The notes beneath the pieces were generated by a model. It saw only the letters and a program-made list of their open reading frames with translations, was not told the DNA's origin and did not search any database. The position numbers were made by a program, and so were the translations under genes. From Pelargonium cotyledonis (lineage: Eukaryota; Streptophyta; Magnoliopsida; Geraniales; Geraniaceae), in contig JAYMTA010000128.1 of the NCBI GenBank assembly GCA_036897625.1, positions 1 through 38,776 of the forward strand: DNA of 38,776 nt, written 5' to 3'. Numbering within the stretch: the first letter of the stretch is position 1; the number at the start of each line of letters is the position of its first letter. Below are positions 1-11,700 of the stretch, piece after piece.

Positions 1-236
1 AAAATGAAACACCGCGTAGCCGCTACGTCATCGACATTAACGGTGCCGTTAACTCAAACTAACGGATGGAACTTCCTGACCAATTAATCAAGAGTCCGGG
101 TACTACTGGAGCTAACTTCTTAGTCCAGGGACTTGTGCGGTGACTATCAAATAGATGGGGGGTTTCAGAGTATTTAACCCAATACTTTATCACCATATAT
201 TACTACTACTGAACCCACTGACCACAAGGTTAGCAT
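1..236. repeat. Probable dispersed repeat at left edge, in intron 4 of the FHA/TDP1-like gene
   Basis: The first 180 or so bases are less AT-rich than the neighbouring intergenic DNA and read like a non-coding transposable-element tail. On the minus strand there are phrases such as 'AGTCCCTGGACTAAG' and 'GAGTTAACGGCACCGTTAATG', which resemble motifs common in plant repeats. The block lies where intron 4 of the minus-strand FHA/TDP1-like gene should continue, and I find no continuation of the coding sequence in it. Neither terminal repeats nor a target-site duplication can be seen because the window cuts it. The family assignment is not made; calling it a repeat rests on pattern memory. Confidence 0.4.
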
Positions 237-287
237 TTACAAGATACAGGACTTCAAATTTGTATGTGTTGAAACAGGCATGTTTAC

Positions 288-1261
288 CTGTATCACATTT
301 CCTATGGAAACAGAAGAGGTATTTGCCCATGCTGGAAGGCCTTGCACTCGTAAAAGCCGAAAGGTCAAAGGTAATTTATCATCAGGTACATGAAAATGCC
401 GAATGGCTTCAACAAGACTGTCTCCCTTGGACTGAGAATTTCGAGAACTTCCAGCCACCAAAGAGTTCTCTCGTACCTGGCTGCTGTCTTCCAGCTCAAC
501 CACCTGTACATTCTAAACAAAACATCACAATGTATGAAACCTTTCCTTCTCAAAGGACTAACTAGAAGCTCCAAGGGGCTACATACAATTAACAAACATG
601 GAATCGAGTAGCACCTGCAATTTTTCAGCTTTATCTTCAGATGCACATCGTGACCTCTTTCGGCTTCCATCATTTTTCTCCCCATTGGAGGACCTTTCCG
701 GCAAGTCGGGAGCATGGGCATTGCTCCCGCCAGAAAGTGTTGAGTACTTAAAAAAGTGATGCCCAGGAATCAACTCTATAATATCATCATTAGCTATTGT
801 CTCCTTCTGTTGAGAATACAACTTCTTCCTCTGACCCCCACTATTCACCACAACTGGATTTGAACCCTCCTACATTGCCACACCCATAATATCCCAAATA
901 AAAAAAAAAATTAAAACAAAAAAACAAGAAGGCTAGAGTGAACGTGAATCCACAAAATTACCACAAGGACGGTGGCGGAGCCGTCTGGCGAGGCATTGAG
1001 AGTAAGGTGGTTGCGGCTGAGGCGCTTGTCGGACACAGAAACGGTGTTGCGGCCGATGGAGTTAGGGCCTCGGGAGAGCGGTAACTTGGGAAGGGAAGTA
1101 TTTTCCTTCAGGTCTTGATTTAGTGGAACTAAATAAGCAATCTGTACACCAAATTCAGGAACAATTACGATAGCAAAATCAGAAAATGATAAAAATAGAA
1201 TTTGTAGAAGAATTGAAGTGATTGGTAACAGAAGTACCTGGTGAGAATTAGAAAGAGCCAT
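288..1261 (-). CDS. FHA-domain protein, tyrosyl-DNA phosphodiesterase-like (5' part; 3' end outside window)
   Basis: Four coding exons on the minus strand, all joined in phase 0: 1261-1238, 1141-962, 869-615 and 503-288, giving 225 residues before the gene leaves the window. Exon 2 plus exon 3 form an FHA domain (about residues 25-115) with the hallmark G38-R39, then L-S-R-N-H at 49-53, and a later VNSGG segment. This is the PNKP/aprataxin style of FHA, which binds phosphothreonine. A basic stretch SRKRSR (about 137-142) could be a nuclear signal. Exon 4 ends with LLRVQGLPAWANTSSVSIG, which I recognise as the start of the TDP1-like region in the plant FHA-TDP1 family (Arabidopsis At5g07400 type). 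From family knowledge the full protein would be a nuclear DNA-repair phosphodiesterase-like enzyme, but its HKD motifs are not in the window, so activity cannot be judged. Splice sites: donors gtactt, gtaatt, gtgcta, gtaaac; acceptors tacag, tgtag, tacag. An upstream in-frame ATG at 1339 exists; 1261 is the more economical start. Confidence 0.72.
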
Positions 1262-2166
1262 TGCAATTTGCAGAGACTGGGGTAGCATGTAAGAGCAGTG
1301 AAGATGAAGAAGAATCAAAAGAGAACCAAACCCTAACACCGAGAATTAGAAGGACATTTTAATTCAGGCAATGGTGTGCTGAGTTATGGAACAGAACAAC
1401 ACACCATTGACGGTGTTGGTGTGAGAATTCTAGCTGGAGATTCAATTGTTGAGTTAATGACCGATTGTTTTGAAGAAAACTGTATCACTTGAAAATTATT
1501 ATGGTTTTCTTTTTTAATGGTCCAACAACACATGAAGCTAAAACACGTATTTTGTAATTGCAAACTACAATCTCATCTACAAATCACCATCTTAAACTTC
1601 GAGTAGGCACAAAATAATACTCCGTACAAAATATCACAAAAATAATACTTCGAGTACAAAAATAATACTTCGAAATTTCCCTAGTTGGTTTATATTTTAA
1701 AAAATTTAAGTAGAAATTATTTAGTCTCAAATTTTAGAAATAATAGTTGATTCATTATTTTATACACACGAACAATCTTTAAAAAAAAAGAAAAAAGTCG
1801 CAAGAGTAATGTGTTATTTATACTGAAACAGTAGACAACTAGTTACAAAAATGAGGCCCTCGCAATTGAGTACTAATAGTGATGGCCGTGAAAATAATGA
1901 GGGGCGAGCTAAAAAGTGAGGAGAGAGCATTGGGTCTTATTTTCAAAAATGGTGATGGTGATGGTGACGGTGACGGTGACGGCGACGGTGATGGTGATGA
2001 GTAGTAGTATTTCCTCCGTTTTAAAATAACAGTCAAATTTAAATCTTGTGTTTATCCCAAATAGTGTATTTTAAAGTTAATTATGCACAAAGCATAAATA
2101 TCATCTTTATAAAAAGTTAGTTAATACATTTCCAATACATGTGTCTATCATTCAAGGAAATTCATA
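1262..2166. other. Intergenic region between two minus-strand genes
   Basis: This stretch holds the 5' leader and promoter of the FHA gene (on its minus-strand upstream side) and the 3' flank of the ubiquitin-like gene. It is AT-rich from about 1490. The only ordered structure I see is the GGTGAY minisatellite near 1951-1998. I see no conserved coding sequence on either strand. Confidence 0.6.
1951..1998. repeat. GGTGAY hexanucleotide minisatellite
   Basis: About eight tandem units of GGTGAT/GGTGAC (one unit varied to GGCGAC). Read on the minus strand it would encode a Ser-Pro run inside a spurious short frame. The T/C variants are grouped (T units outside, C units inside), as expected from slippage. 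Confidence 0.85.
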
Positions 2167-2757
2167 TCAAGGTGAAAGCCATTTGTCGTAATCTATTCCA
2201 TCGGCAACGCCATGATCACTGTCATCCTCGTTGTCGTCATCGTCGAGCTCGTAGTCGTAATCAGTCCCCGTTTCCGGCAGGACTGGCATTGGCGGCGGCA
2301 TCAGAACCCTTAAACCAGCACTATAGGCAGACCTAGACAGGTTGGTCCTCAGATAAGTACCACGTCCTTCACCGATCAGACTTTTAGTCTTAGGCTCCGA
2401 CGACGCTCCGGCGGGAGCTGGCCGACTCGGTGGAGTTATCTTTATCCTTATCTTTGGCTTCGTTGCGCTTGCACCTGATATTGGAGCCGCAATCTTCTCC
2501 TGGTTTTGAGTCCTCCACTTCTCATACGCACTCGGGTCCGATTCGGGTTCCACCACGAGCTCGATGGGCGTGTCCTGACCCGGAATAACGATTTGGTCGT
2601 CTTTGAGGATGTTGCCATCCAATTTGAGGGTCTGTTTGGCTGCAGGTATGGATTTCTGTTTCTCAATTTTGTTCTTGATGCTCAGGACTGTGTCACTGCT
2701 ACTCACTGGCAAGCTGAACTTCAATCCACTTCCAGTTTCATGAATCTCCACCTCCAT
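2167..2757 (-). CDS. Ubiquitin-like domain protein (196 aa, intronless)
   Basis: A single uninterrupted frame. Residues 1-70 are a ubiquitin beta-grasp fold: MEVEIHETGSGLKFSLPVSS, then a helix (DTVLSIKNKIEKQKSIPAAK), then QTLKLDGNIL and KDDQIVIPG, closing with ELVVEPES. There is no di-glycine at the end of the fold, so it is an integral UBL domain and not a conjugated modifier. The middle (about 85-150) is Pro/Ser/Lys-rich and looks disordered. The C-terminal end has a run of acidic and tyrosine residues (DYDYELDDDDNEDD) followed by YDKWLSP. I know similar uncharacterised plant 'ubiquitin-like superfamily' proteins but no established function. A TATA-like sequence lies about 70 bases upstream of the ATG. 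Confidence 0.85.
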   Translation of the reverse strand: MEVEIHETGSGLKFSLPVSSSDTVLSIKNKIEKQKSIPAAKQTLKLDGNILKDDQIVIPGQDTPIELVVEPESDPSAYEKWRTQNQEKIAAPISGASATKPKIRIKITPPSRPAPAGASSEPKTKSLIGEGRGTYLRTNLSRSAYSAGLRVLMPPPMPVLPETGTDYDYELDDDDNEDDSDHGVADGIDYDKWLSP

Positions 2758-2824
2758 TGTTAATTAAAATATTATTGATCAATTTTGTAATTTCTTGACT
2801 AAATTGATCATCATGTTCCTGCCA

Positions 2825-2832
2825 CTTATATA
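2825..2832 (-). promoter_or_regulatory. TATA box of the ubiquitin-like gene
   Basis: TATATAAG on the minus strand, about 70 bases upstream of the ATG at 2757, in the expected orientation and distance for a short 5' leader. Confidence 0.55.
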
Positions 2833-5039
2833 TGATTTAGGATCATATAAGTAATATTTACCACATATTATATCATGATATTATTGTTGATGGATGGGTG
2901 ATTAAGTGTTTTGTTTCACCAACTCATGCATCTTATGGTCATGAGTTTTTTGTGCTCAATATATAAATTTTTTTATTAGTTGCTTCTATATCGCGAATCA
3001 TGACCATTATGGGTTACGAATAATCATTGAATGTCTTTGAGTTTTTATTAATAAAATCCGTTGATGTTATGTTGCATGCTATTGACTAGAGAATGACGAT
3101 ATTATTTCCATATAGAAGAGTCAGCAAATGAATATTTGCATTTAGAGTTGAGTTTTTATCGGGTGACTTTGAGATAAGTTGATGCCGTATTTTCTTTCCA
3201 ATCACCCAACGTATTTGATATAAAAGAAGAATGTGCATTAAATGATGTGTTGTACTAAAATTTATTGTTGGCGTAAAAGTAAGAGAATCATGTTTAACGT
3301 AATAAATATTTTTGGTGGTTATAAAAATAAACATAATAAATTTAAAGATATTCATGCTCATAGTCATTAAGCGATAAACATGTTCTTAGAATTTCACTGG
3401 TTTCTCGTTTGACAATATTGTGTGAGGAGTGCTTATATGAATTGTTCTCAATTTTATTATCGGTATCATTCTTATCTCTATCTCAAAGAGTGTGTATCAT
3501 CGTTTTACTGAGGGTGTGACCCTCATTGGTCAAGAGTTCTCCACCAACTTCAAATCATGTTATGTATTCTATCATCGTCTTAAACGTTCTTTAGATCGTC
3601 TTACATCTTCAAAATTAACGAGTTGTATAAGAGAGATGGGTTCGCGATCACTATAAAGATTTTCTTACACTCTTTTTTTCATCTCTAAAATGACATGATT
3701 TTTATGATATTTGATATGACTTTCTTGTATTTTGGGGCTCATAAGGTTTTTGAACAACTTTTTTTACAGATAGGTCCAACTTTCTACAAATGAAATAATT
3801 GGAGTCGCCACGTACGTAACGTTTGAGTCTCTGTATTCTTGAGGGAGATAATTGTTGGAAAGACTCCTCTTGTTCATTGTTCTCTCAATTATTTTAGGGC
3901 TCTTATTTTGTATGTGGAAGAAAAACACATTTTTGTTCGCTTAATTGAATGAAAGATGACACACAATCCAATCCAACTCATTTTTTTAAAGGTATGGAAA
4001 AACATGCTCTTGAACAAGTTCAAGTGTTTCCACCTTTTCATTTGTTTTCATCATGAAGCTTCCAGCTCCTACTTGTACATAGATGATGAATAATATTATA
4101 GTTCATCCCCATCATATCTACAAAACTTTATTAAGAGATGTCTCTCAGAGATATTCAATAAGATTATACAATTTTCATGAAAAACCTAATGCATATCCTT
4201 CTCTCTTTAAAAGAAGAATATTTATCTCCTTAAAATCTCGCCCAACTTAAGAAATTAAACTCATGACCTCTTACATAAAAGTTGGGTTTTGACCATACCG
4301 ATCCCCTAGATGACTTATTTGGATTTATTGTTAATTTTACATCTATACTCATATTTATCTAATTATTTCTTTCTTTCTTTTTTTGAATAATAATTATTTC
4401 TTTAATATAAATGAGTTTTACATATAAAAGAATATATTATTTGTCATTATTTTTATTCTTATCTAAATAATAAGATATATTATTTGTCATTCGTATGTAA
4501 TATATTATAACTTTTGTAATATAAAAAATGGATATTGACATATCATATTATATCGTATCTTGTATTCCATCCATATCCATGCATCATAATATAATTATAA
4601 TAGAAATGAGAAAAGCATTAATCATAATTTATGGTAATTAAGTAATTAATGCTAAAAAAAGGAGACACGGCGCAGACATCATAGGGGGCATTATTGGCAA
4701 TCAAAATATTGACTTTTTTGGCATTGCATTATTTTATTATTAAAGTTTGTGTGGGAAAGAGAAAACAATTGAAGGAAATGGAATATAAAGCTGCCCATTT
4801 TCCCACTGATTTTGATTGGGTTTATACAACAAAGCAAACCCATTACCGGTATTTCAATACTATTTCATATTTCACTTCAATCGGTCTCTGTTTCTATCCT
4901 CATCAGGACCTTTACATTGTTTCTCTCTGCCCTTTTCTTCTCTCTATCTCTAATGGGGTCGTCACTTGTTTCTTCCTTGTAACGCTCTCTGGGTTAAAAG
5001 TGTAAGCTTTCTTCAAGCTGAAGCCTTTTGGTACAACAA
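2833..5039. other. AT-rich intergenic region between divergent genes
   Basis: The region lies between the 5' ends of the minus-strand ubiquitin-like gene and the plus-strand GT31 gene, so both promoters are here. I see no recognisable gene. About 3380-4320 has a more mixed composition and could be decayed transposon DNA, but I find no terminal repeats or recognisable coding fragment. Open frames at 3086-3367 and 4694-5005 show no conserved features. The stretch from about 4850 to 5039 is pyrimidine-rich and probably is the GT31 5' leader. Confidence 0.5.
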
Positions 5040-8000
5040 ATGGGTCTCAGCAGGCCTAACAAGCCTGTACCTGGTTTTTCCACCAGATGGGTTGCTCTCT
5101 TCTGCATTGCCAGCTTCTTCTTGGGAGTTCTTGTTGTCAACAACAGGCAGGTCCCTTCTCTCTCTTTTACTCTCTCGTGTATTAAATGTTCAAGAACTTC
5201 TTTTGGAAAGACCAGCTTTTACATTTTGTGCTCTTGTGTAAAATGGGGTCCAGTGTTATTTCGTGATCTGTAAATCAATTTGTTGTTTTTCACTTCTCTT
5301 TTTGCATTTAGATGACCGGAGAATTCAGGCAGTCTGGTACAGAACAATGCCTGAAAGCTTTGTTTTTTTTTTTACTGAGATTGGCCTTCTGGCTAATGGA
5401 TTCACTGTTCTCTTGACTATAATTGGTTGTCTTGTTGAATGAATTCCAGAATGCAAGTAATGGCTACTGTAGTGCTTCACTGTTGCCTATGGATAAAGCT
5501 AGATTTGGAGTACTTGGATGATTTAGTGGCTTTTGTGTTCAGTACTGTGTGGTTAATGGGTGGTGCTTGGTTTTGCTTTGGACTTTGGACAATGGTGGCC
5601 TTATTCATTCTGAGTTGGATTTTTAAATTCCGGATGTGTAGAATTTGCGTGCTGCATTAGCTTGAGAGTTTATTAATTTTTAGCCTGAGTACGGAGGTGT
5701 GGAACTGGTGACTGAGTCTGAGAGTTATCTGCAGCATAGGGGTTTCAGTGAGCAAGTAGTTGAATATTGTTTGATGTCAGCCAACACCAACTATTTCAAG
5801 AGTTTGAGGGACTAAAACAGGAAAAGAAAGGCTTGGAAGTTATGGTGGATTTATGAGAAAATGCAGATCAATTAAGAAAGTTTATTTGAAATAGATAGAG
5901 GGTAGTATATTGCGACATGTTTTTTATTTAGATTTCTTCAAACTTTTTCCCAAGCTATCCTAGAAAGAACCCCATACAAAATGTGCTTGTCTTTCTACAG
6001 CTCTATGTACACGATCGTTGCATTTGAATTTTCCTTTTAGATGGAGTGTTGGTGTGATGATGTAACTCTACCTAGAAATAGAAACTGCCCATTTCCGTTT
6101 CATCTCATGTTGAAGCTTATTATTTAATCTGCACACAAATCCAATTCATGGATGTTATCCAGTTCATACATATGGACCCTTTGTTTCATTTTAGGCTTCA
6201 TTCAACTTCAAGCATACAGTGAGGTGGGCTTGAATGCCATGAAGTTCATGAAGTGACACATTTGTTCATGATATTGCATAACCTTAGTCTCAAGCCACCT
6301 GATGCGTGGGCAATTATCCATAATATTAAACAGATCCTCATGTTGCTTCTTGCAAGTTCATCTCTTGCTTCATATGGCTTAGACACCTAATAATTTGTGA
6401 TTGCAGTTATATGATCAACTTCAGTAAATGCTCATAATTTCAAAAGGAATTCTTTGCATTGAGCTGCATTAATATTATATTAAGTGTAATTAATGTATTG
6501 ATTTCTACAGCATTTATTTTCTAGATTAAGCATAGGGAAATCTGCACTGTTCTGTGCTGGTTGGGGTGTCTGTTTCCATATCACCTTCCTATCCTTGCAC
6601 ATCTAATTGAGTCTTTTTAATTGAAAAAAATGTGTTTTAACAATTGGTGAAATGTTTATAGATTTTGGGATATCCCCGATACAACTGAAACAGATAGTGA
6701 GCCTTCGGCAGCAGAAAAACAACAAATTACAACCCTCCATCCTTTAGTTAATTGTGAGAAGAATGTAAGTCACGAGATCAGTGTTTCCGTAGATTCCATT
6801 TCTTTCATCATCTGTTTACACGGTTCTTTTTATGTCATTGCAGGAAGCTTCTGTTGAGCCTGGAGACATCCTTTCTCAAGTCTCACAAACTCATGATGTA
6901 ATCAAGTAACTTTCTTTATCCTTCTCAATGACTTCAGCTTTTAACTTCACTTTGGTCTAACATGACTCCAAGCTTGGCATTCTTATGTATGGTGTGTTAA
7001 CTGTAAAGACCTTGATTTGGTTCTTACCATAAATACTATTTATGTTACAACTCTTTCAGGACCTTGGACAAAACAATCTCCTCTTTGGAGATGCAGCTTG
7101 CTGCAGCTAGAGCTGCCAAAGGTGGAAGTGAAGAAGCATCTCCTATTGTGGTACAACCAGGAAATGAGCAATTAAAGAGGCGCCAGAAGGTTTTCATTGT
7201 CATGGGAATCATGACTGCATTTAGCAGCAGAAAGCGCAGGGATTCAATCAGACAAACCTGGATGCCACAAGGTTGAATGAAAAGCTTGTTCTCTCACATG
7301 AACTGTATCAGATATTAATATAATTTAGTTCCCTCATTTTGCTGATGTTTTTTTAGGGGAAGAGTTAAAGAAGTTAGAGAAAGAGAAGGGGATTATAATA
7401 CGTTTTGTCATTGGGCACAGGTAACTCATGTGAAATTTTGAAGGGGTTTATGTGATATTTATGTCTAAATTGATTCAGGTCTTGATTTTGTCTTATATAT
7501 GTCAAATAATTTGTAATCTTCAGTGCAAGTCCAGGTGGTGTTTTGGATCGTGCTATTGAGGCAGAAGAAGAGCAACATAAAGATTTTCTGCGACTTGTAT
7601 GTTACATTTTTAACTTTCTTTACTACTTGTACCTCATCGTTTTGTTCGATTATTTCAGTTTCACACAAAATGCGTGAAACAGATATTTGTCATGACTCAT
7701 GATGCATGCCATAATTTTCCTAGTTCAAAGTCTTCTAAACAGTAGATTAACTTTCCTCATTGAAAAAAAAATATCCAATTTCCCTGAACTTTTATTCATC
7801 CTGCAGAACCATGTAGAAGGATATCATGAGTTGTCCTCAAAAACCCAAATTTACTTTTCAACTGCTGTTGCTATATGGGATGCCGAATTCTTCATCAAAG
7901 TTGATGATGATGTTCACATAAATCTTGGTTAGTTGATCAGTATTCTCACACGTCTCTGATTTAGATAAAAGAACGTTACTGTATATGCAATTTGAGAACA

Positions 8001-8783
8001 ATGCATTTCTATGGATTCTCGAATTTCAACAGGTATGGTGGGTTCTACCTTGGCTCGCCATAGATCTAAACCCCGTGTTTATATTGGTTGTATGAAGTCT
8101 GGCGCTGTCCTTGCACAGAAGTAAGTAGTCACATTGCTGTGATCTGCCGGATTAGCTATCTCTTGTATGTATCATTTACCAGATACACTGGATAACTTGT
8201 GCAGAGGGGTCAAGTACCATGAACCAGAATACTGGAAATTTGGCGAGGAGGGAAATAAGTATTTCAGGCACGCAACAGGACAAATATACGCTCTCTCAAA
8301 AGATTTGGCAACTTATATATCAGTAAATAGGTAAACCCTTCACATCAGAACATCATCTTATAATATATACACTTGTATCTATGACTTGAAAGCTGAACTA
8401 TTAGTATATGTTATCTTTCCTTTATAGGCATATACTACATAGATTTGCAAACGAAGATGTCTCACTGGGTTCTTGGTTCATCGGTCTTGATGTCGAGCAC
8501 ATTGATGATCGAAGTCTATGCTGTGGGACTCCCCCGGGTAAGCACTTGTTTCACTCATCTATGTATCATGCATTTCATATCCAATATACCATATGTTATA
8601 TATATATATATATATATATACTGGTTGGTTGCAGAATGCGAGTGGAAGGCTCAAGCAGGGAATCCATGTGCGGCGTCATTTGATTGGAGCTGCAGTGGCA
8701 TTTGCAAATCAGTGGAGAGAATGGAGGAAGTGCACCAGCGCTGTGGTGAGGATGATGGAGCTATCTGGCACACCACTTTCTGA
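5040..8783 (+). CDS. Beta-1,3-galactosyltransferase, GT31 family (11 exons, 404 aa)
   Basis: Type II Golgi enzyme that should transfer galactose from UDP-Gal in a beta-1,3 linkage, probably on glycoproteins or arabinogalactan proteins. Exons: 5040-5146, 6662-6764, 6844-6905, 7060-7271, 7357-7420, 7524-7596, 7807-7927, 8033-8120, 8205-8330, 8428-8537, 8635-8783. Domains: short basic cytosolic tail, membrane anchor at about residues 16-34 ([18 protein letters not shown]), DUF4094 stem with a coiled stretch to about 115, then the GT31 catalytic domain from [11 protein letters not shown]. Visible motifs are [21 protein letters not shown], the metal-binding [10 protein letters not shown] (D240-D242), [16 protein letters not shown] region ([12 protein letters not shown] here), [13 protein letters not shown] and [11 protein letters not shown]. 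The C-terminal segment is Cys-rich ([20 protein letters not shown]). Length and motifs match the Arabidopsis probable B3GALT2/3/4 group. The start ATG 5040 is chosen because [10 protein letters not shown] precedes the anchor; an in-frame ATG 12 bases upstream is also possible. Intron 1 needs a GC donor (see separate entry). I see no disabling changes. Confidence 0.93.
5147..6661 (+). other. Intron 1 of the GT31 gene, a 1.5-kb GC-AG intron
   Basis: Exon 1 ends AACAG and the intron starts GCAGGTCC; exon 2 begins after TTTATAG. Only this GC donor joins Arg-36 as AG|A and leads to FWDIPDTTE. The nearby GT at 5151 would give phase 0 and a stop codon (TGA) nine codons into exon 2. No gene or clear mobile element is seen inside the intron; a hydrophobic open frame at 5439-5660 has no family features. 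Confidence 0.75.
8597..8620. repeat. (TA)12 microsatellite in GT31 intron 10
   Basis: An uninterrupted TA run close to the acceptor of the last intron. It is likely to vary in length between individuals. Confidence 0.9.
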
Positions 8784-11700
8784 TTGAACCAACTGTAAAC
8801 CTTCTCCACAGTGATCTTGCTGTAAGTAATATATGTGAATGACAGTACCAGCTGCCCCGGATTTTGCTTACTTATGTCCCGGGGCAGTTGATAAATGATT
8901 AAATTTATTAATAGATGGAACGTCGTTTGGTAACACTTCTTAACCTGCAGAAGCTGCAGAATAACCAACACATCAGGTGAGGCCTGAGCGACTGCTTTCA
9001 AGCAAATTTTGGGTCATTTGTGCAGTCATGAAGAAGTTCTCATAAGCGCTTGTTTGACAAGTCTACTGCAAGATTGGAAGTTGTATGAAAAAAGAGTTTA
9101 TATTTAGTATATCCTAAACGTTATACAAACTCATGTAAAATCTAAATGTCATACAACTCGACCATTAAAGCATTGGTAGAAAGGAAACTAGTTGTAATTG
9201 CGACAAGAAAGTTGCAGTACAATGCATGCACAAGTTAGGCATTGTTGATGGAATATTTGAATGAATGTCTTGTTTTGTGAGACCATGCATCCATAAAATG
9301 GCATTGAGATTGAGCACACAGTAACTCAAATCAACTACGCTTTCAGAAATCCAATCAAAATGTGGGGTCCTACCATATCTTTGGAAACGAAAATAGATAT
9401 TCAAATTAAGGCATCATTTGTAGTTGAACTTCAACAAAATGGTCCATCTTTCTTATGCGAAACTCCATCACTAACCAGCCCATTTGTATATTATGCACCG
9501 TCCACTAGGTCTCCCTCTTGTATAATTAATTAAGTACTTTTACAAAGATCACGCGTGTGAGTAAATTGACATAAGTTTTCTTGATTATTTCTGACTCGAA
9601 TGAGTATCCTGTTTTCCTCTCTTAAACCTTCCATGTATCATGTCCACTCATTTACTGTTTTTTTCCACCATATAATCATAATGAATGTATTTCAACTCAT
9701 TACTTCAAAGAAAACTGTGAGCATTTTTCTTTAGAGTGTGCCAATACCACTCAGGCTGATATACATCCTACTAATTAGAGTTCCGCTTAAGAAAAATTGC
9801 ATAAAATTAAAGCAGCACTTAACTAAATAATTCCAAACACTAGAAAGCAAATCAAACCGTGTCTACAATAACTAATGAAAAGTTTGGCACTCTTTCAAAT
9901 GAGTGGTATTGGTGAGACGAAACTTTTTCAAGTCACTATACACATATATTATTTATAAAATGTGTAGTGTGTGGGGCTAATAAATAATATATAGTAGCTG
10001 CATGTGGAAGTCATGGGACCATCTATATATATAGATAGATACATAGATTCCTTGTAACACCCAGATAGTAAATACATACGTGAGTCCATATATACTGTGA
10101 TTTGTGGCTCATTCTCGATCACAACAGTACTTGGTCCATACATATTTATATTACGTTAATATATATTGGTATGTATATGCGGCTTCGAAAATTTGATGCG
10201 GATTGTATATTTGTATATTAGTGCATGGCCGGTTGGCTCTATATTGGGTGGGGGTTGTGTGCGCAGCCATTGGCATCGCATATGGTTGTTTTGTTGCCTC
10301 TCGATTACGTTGACCTGCAACAACGTTCACACCGTCAATTTATAAAATAACGTCGTCCGTACGTAAAGGTTCTATTTAATGTGTTTTTTTTAATTATATA
10401 TGTACAGCTCACGATGATACCAAAACGTAATAGTTTATGAGGTTGCTTTGTCTCAAATTTCATTATGTGAGCCGCCTTCGCCTTCCATCAACATGCAATG
10501 TGGTTTATGCGTAAACAAATAACTAAGCTTGTTTAAGTATATTTTAAGGATAAATAGGGTAAATATATATAAACCATAAATTGAAGTCTACTCATGTCAC
10601 CCAGTATAATTAAAGAGAATGTGCACGGTGTATTGGCGTGAGATGCCTTGAAAATATGGGACTTCTTTTTATTTTTTTTGGATTATGTACTTTTATGACA
10701 ATGTCATGTTCAAATTGTTTGTGTCATATTTTAAATTACACTAAGTTTCTTCAATTTAAACATGCATTTTACGTATGGATAATAATGATATGTAGGTTAT
10801 TGTTATAGTATAAAACTAACATTAAGTTTTCAACTATTAGTTTTTAATCTTCTATTTGAATTGATACTTTATATGAAATAGAATATAAGTGACTAAAAGT
10901 CTCAAGTCCGAGTTATATTGTCATATACATTAAATTTCAGCCCTATGCAAAAGTGGACTTATGCATGGGCACGAGCAAAACGAAAATGTGTTTACATGTT
11001 AGAGAAGTAAATTTCAGAGTATACAACTAATATATGACTTTAGCTATCAATTTAACATTTTAATTACATTAATTTTTACGGTTACTAATAACTTGTTTTG
11101 AATTAGGTGTGATATGTTTACACTAATATTTAATATAATCATTTGAGTTTCCTATCAACACATGCATTCAAACATAAATGAAGTTATACAAGAGCTTAAT
11201 AGTTAAAATAACCATGGCCGGCACTATTAATTATCCATCGTCAATCACCAACATCATAGCCAAGGTGACGTTCATAATAGTCAATCACCAACATTATCAT
11301 ATTTTTAAAGGCCCATTTAAATTAATTCAATGTTCTTTGATTGACCCTCTCATTCTTTTTGGTGGTAAATTTTTATGACATGAGATTATATATTAATTAT
11401 TCTAGAGTTAGAATATGTTATTTTCATTCTTTAAAAAAAATATATATGTTAATCATTTAAATCTTATGAGTACCACAATTTAATTTTCATTTTCGATACA
11501 AACTAAACTTTAATTAGCGTGTCACATTGTCCCTTTCATTCTAACTAAATCAAATAAATTGAAGAATATAATTAATATATATTTTAAAAGTTAGTGACCG
11601 GTGTCATGCAAAATGGAGACATAGACTAATATAATTTTGATGTCAACGATGAAACTACCGCTAATTATTGAAAAAATCAAATGAGTTTGGTGGTGGATTT

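Noticed and set aside
155..565. 136-codon plus-strand frame at the left edge
   Set aside because: It is the antisense shadow of exon 4 of the FHA/TDP1-like gene.
1839..2036. Minus-strand frame with a Ser-Pro repeat
   Set aside because: The repeat is just the GGTGAY minisatellite read in frame; nothing on either side is conserved.
4694..5005. 103-codon plus-strand frame upstream of GT31
   Set aside because: Overlaps the pyrimidine-rich leader of the GT31 gene; no conserved features.
5151..5152. GT donor for GT31 intron 1 instead of the GC donor
   Set aside because: It would put exon 2 in phase 0 and give a stop codon after a few residues, losing the conserved FWDIPD start.
5439..5660. Hydrophobic 73-codon frame inside GT31 intron 1
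   Set aside because: It lies fully within an intron, and its hydrophobicity follows from T-rich sequence.
11240..11294. Repeated 15-base word as a possible CRISPR-like or regulatory array
   Set aside because: Only two copies, no regular spacing or structure; it is a plant nuclear region.
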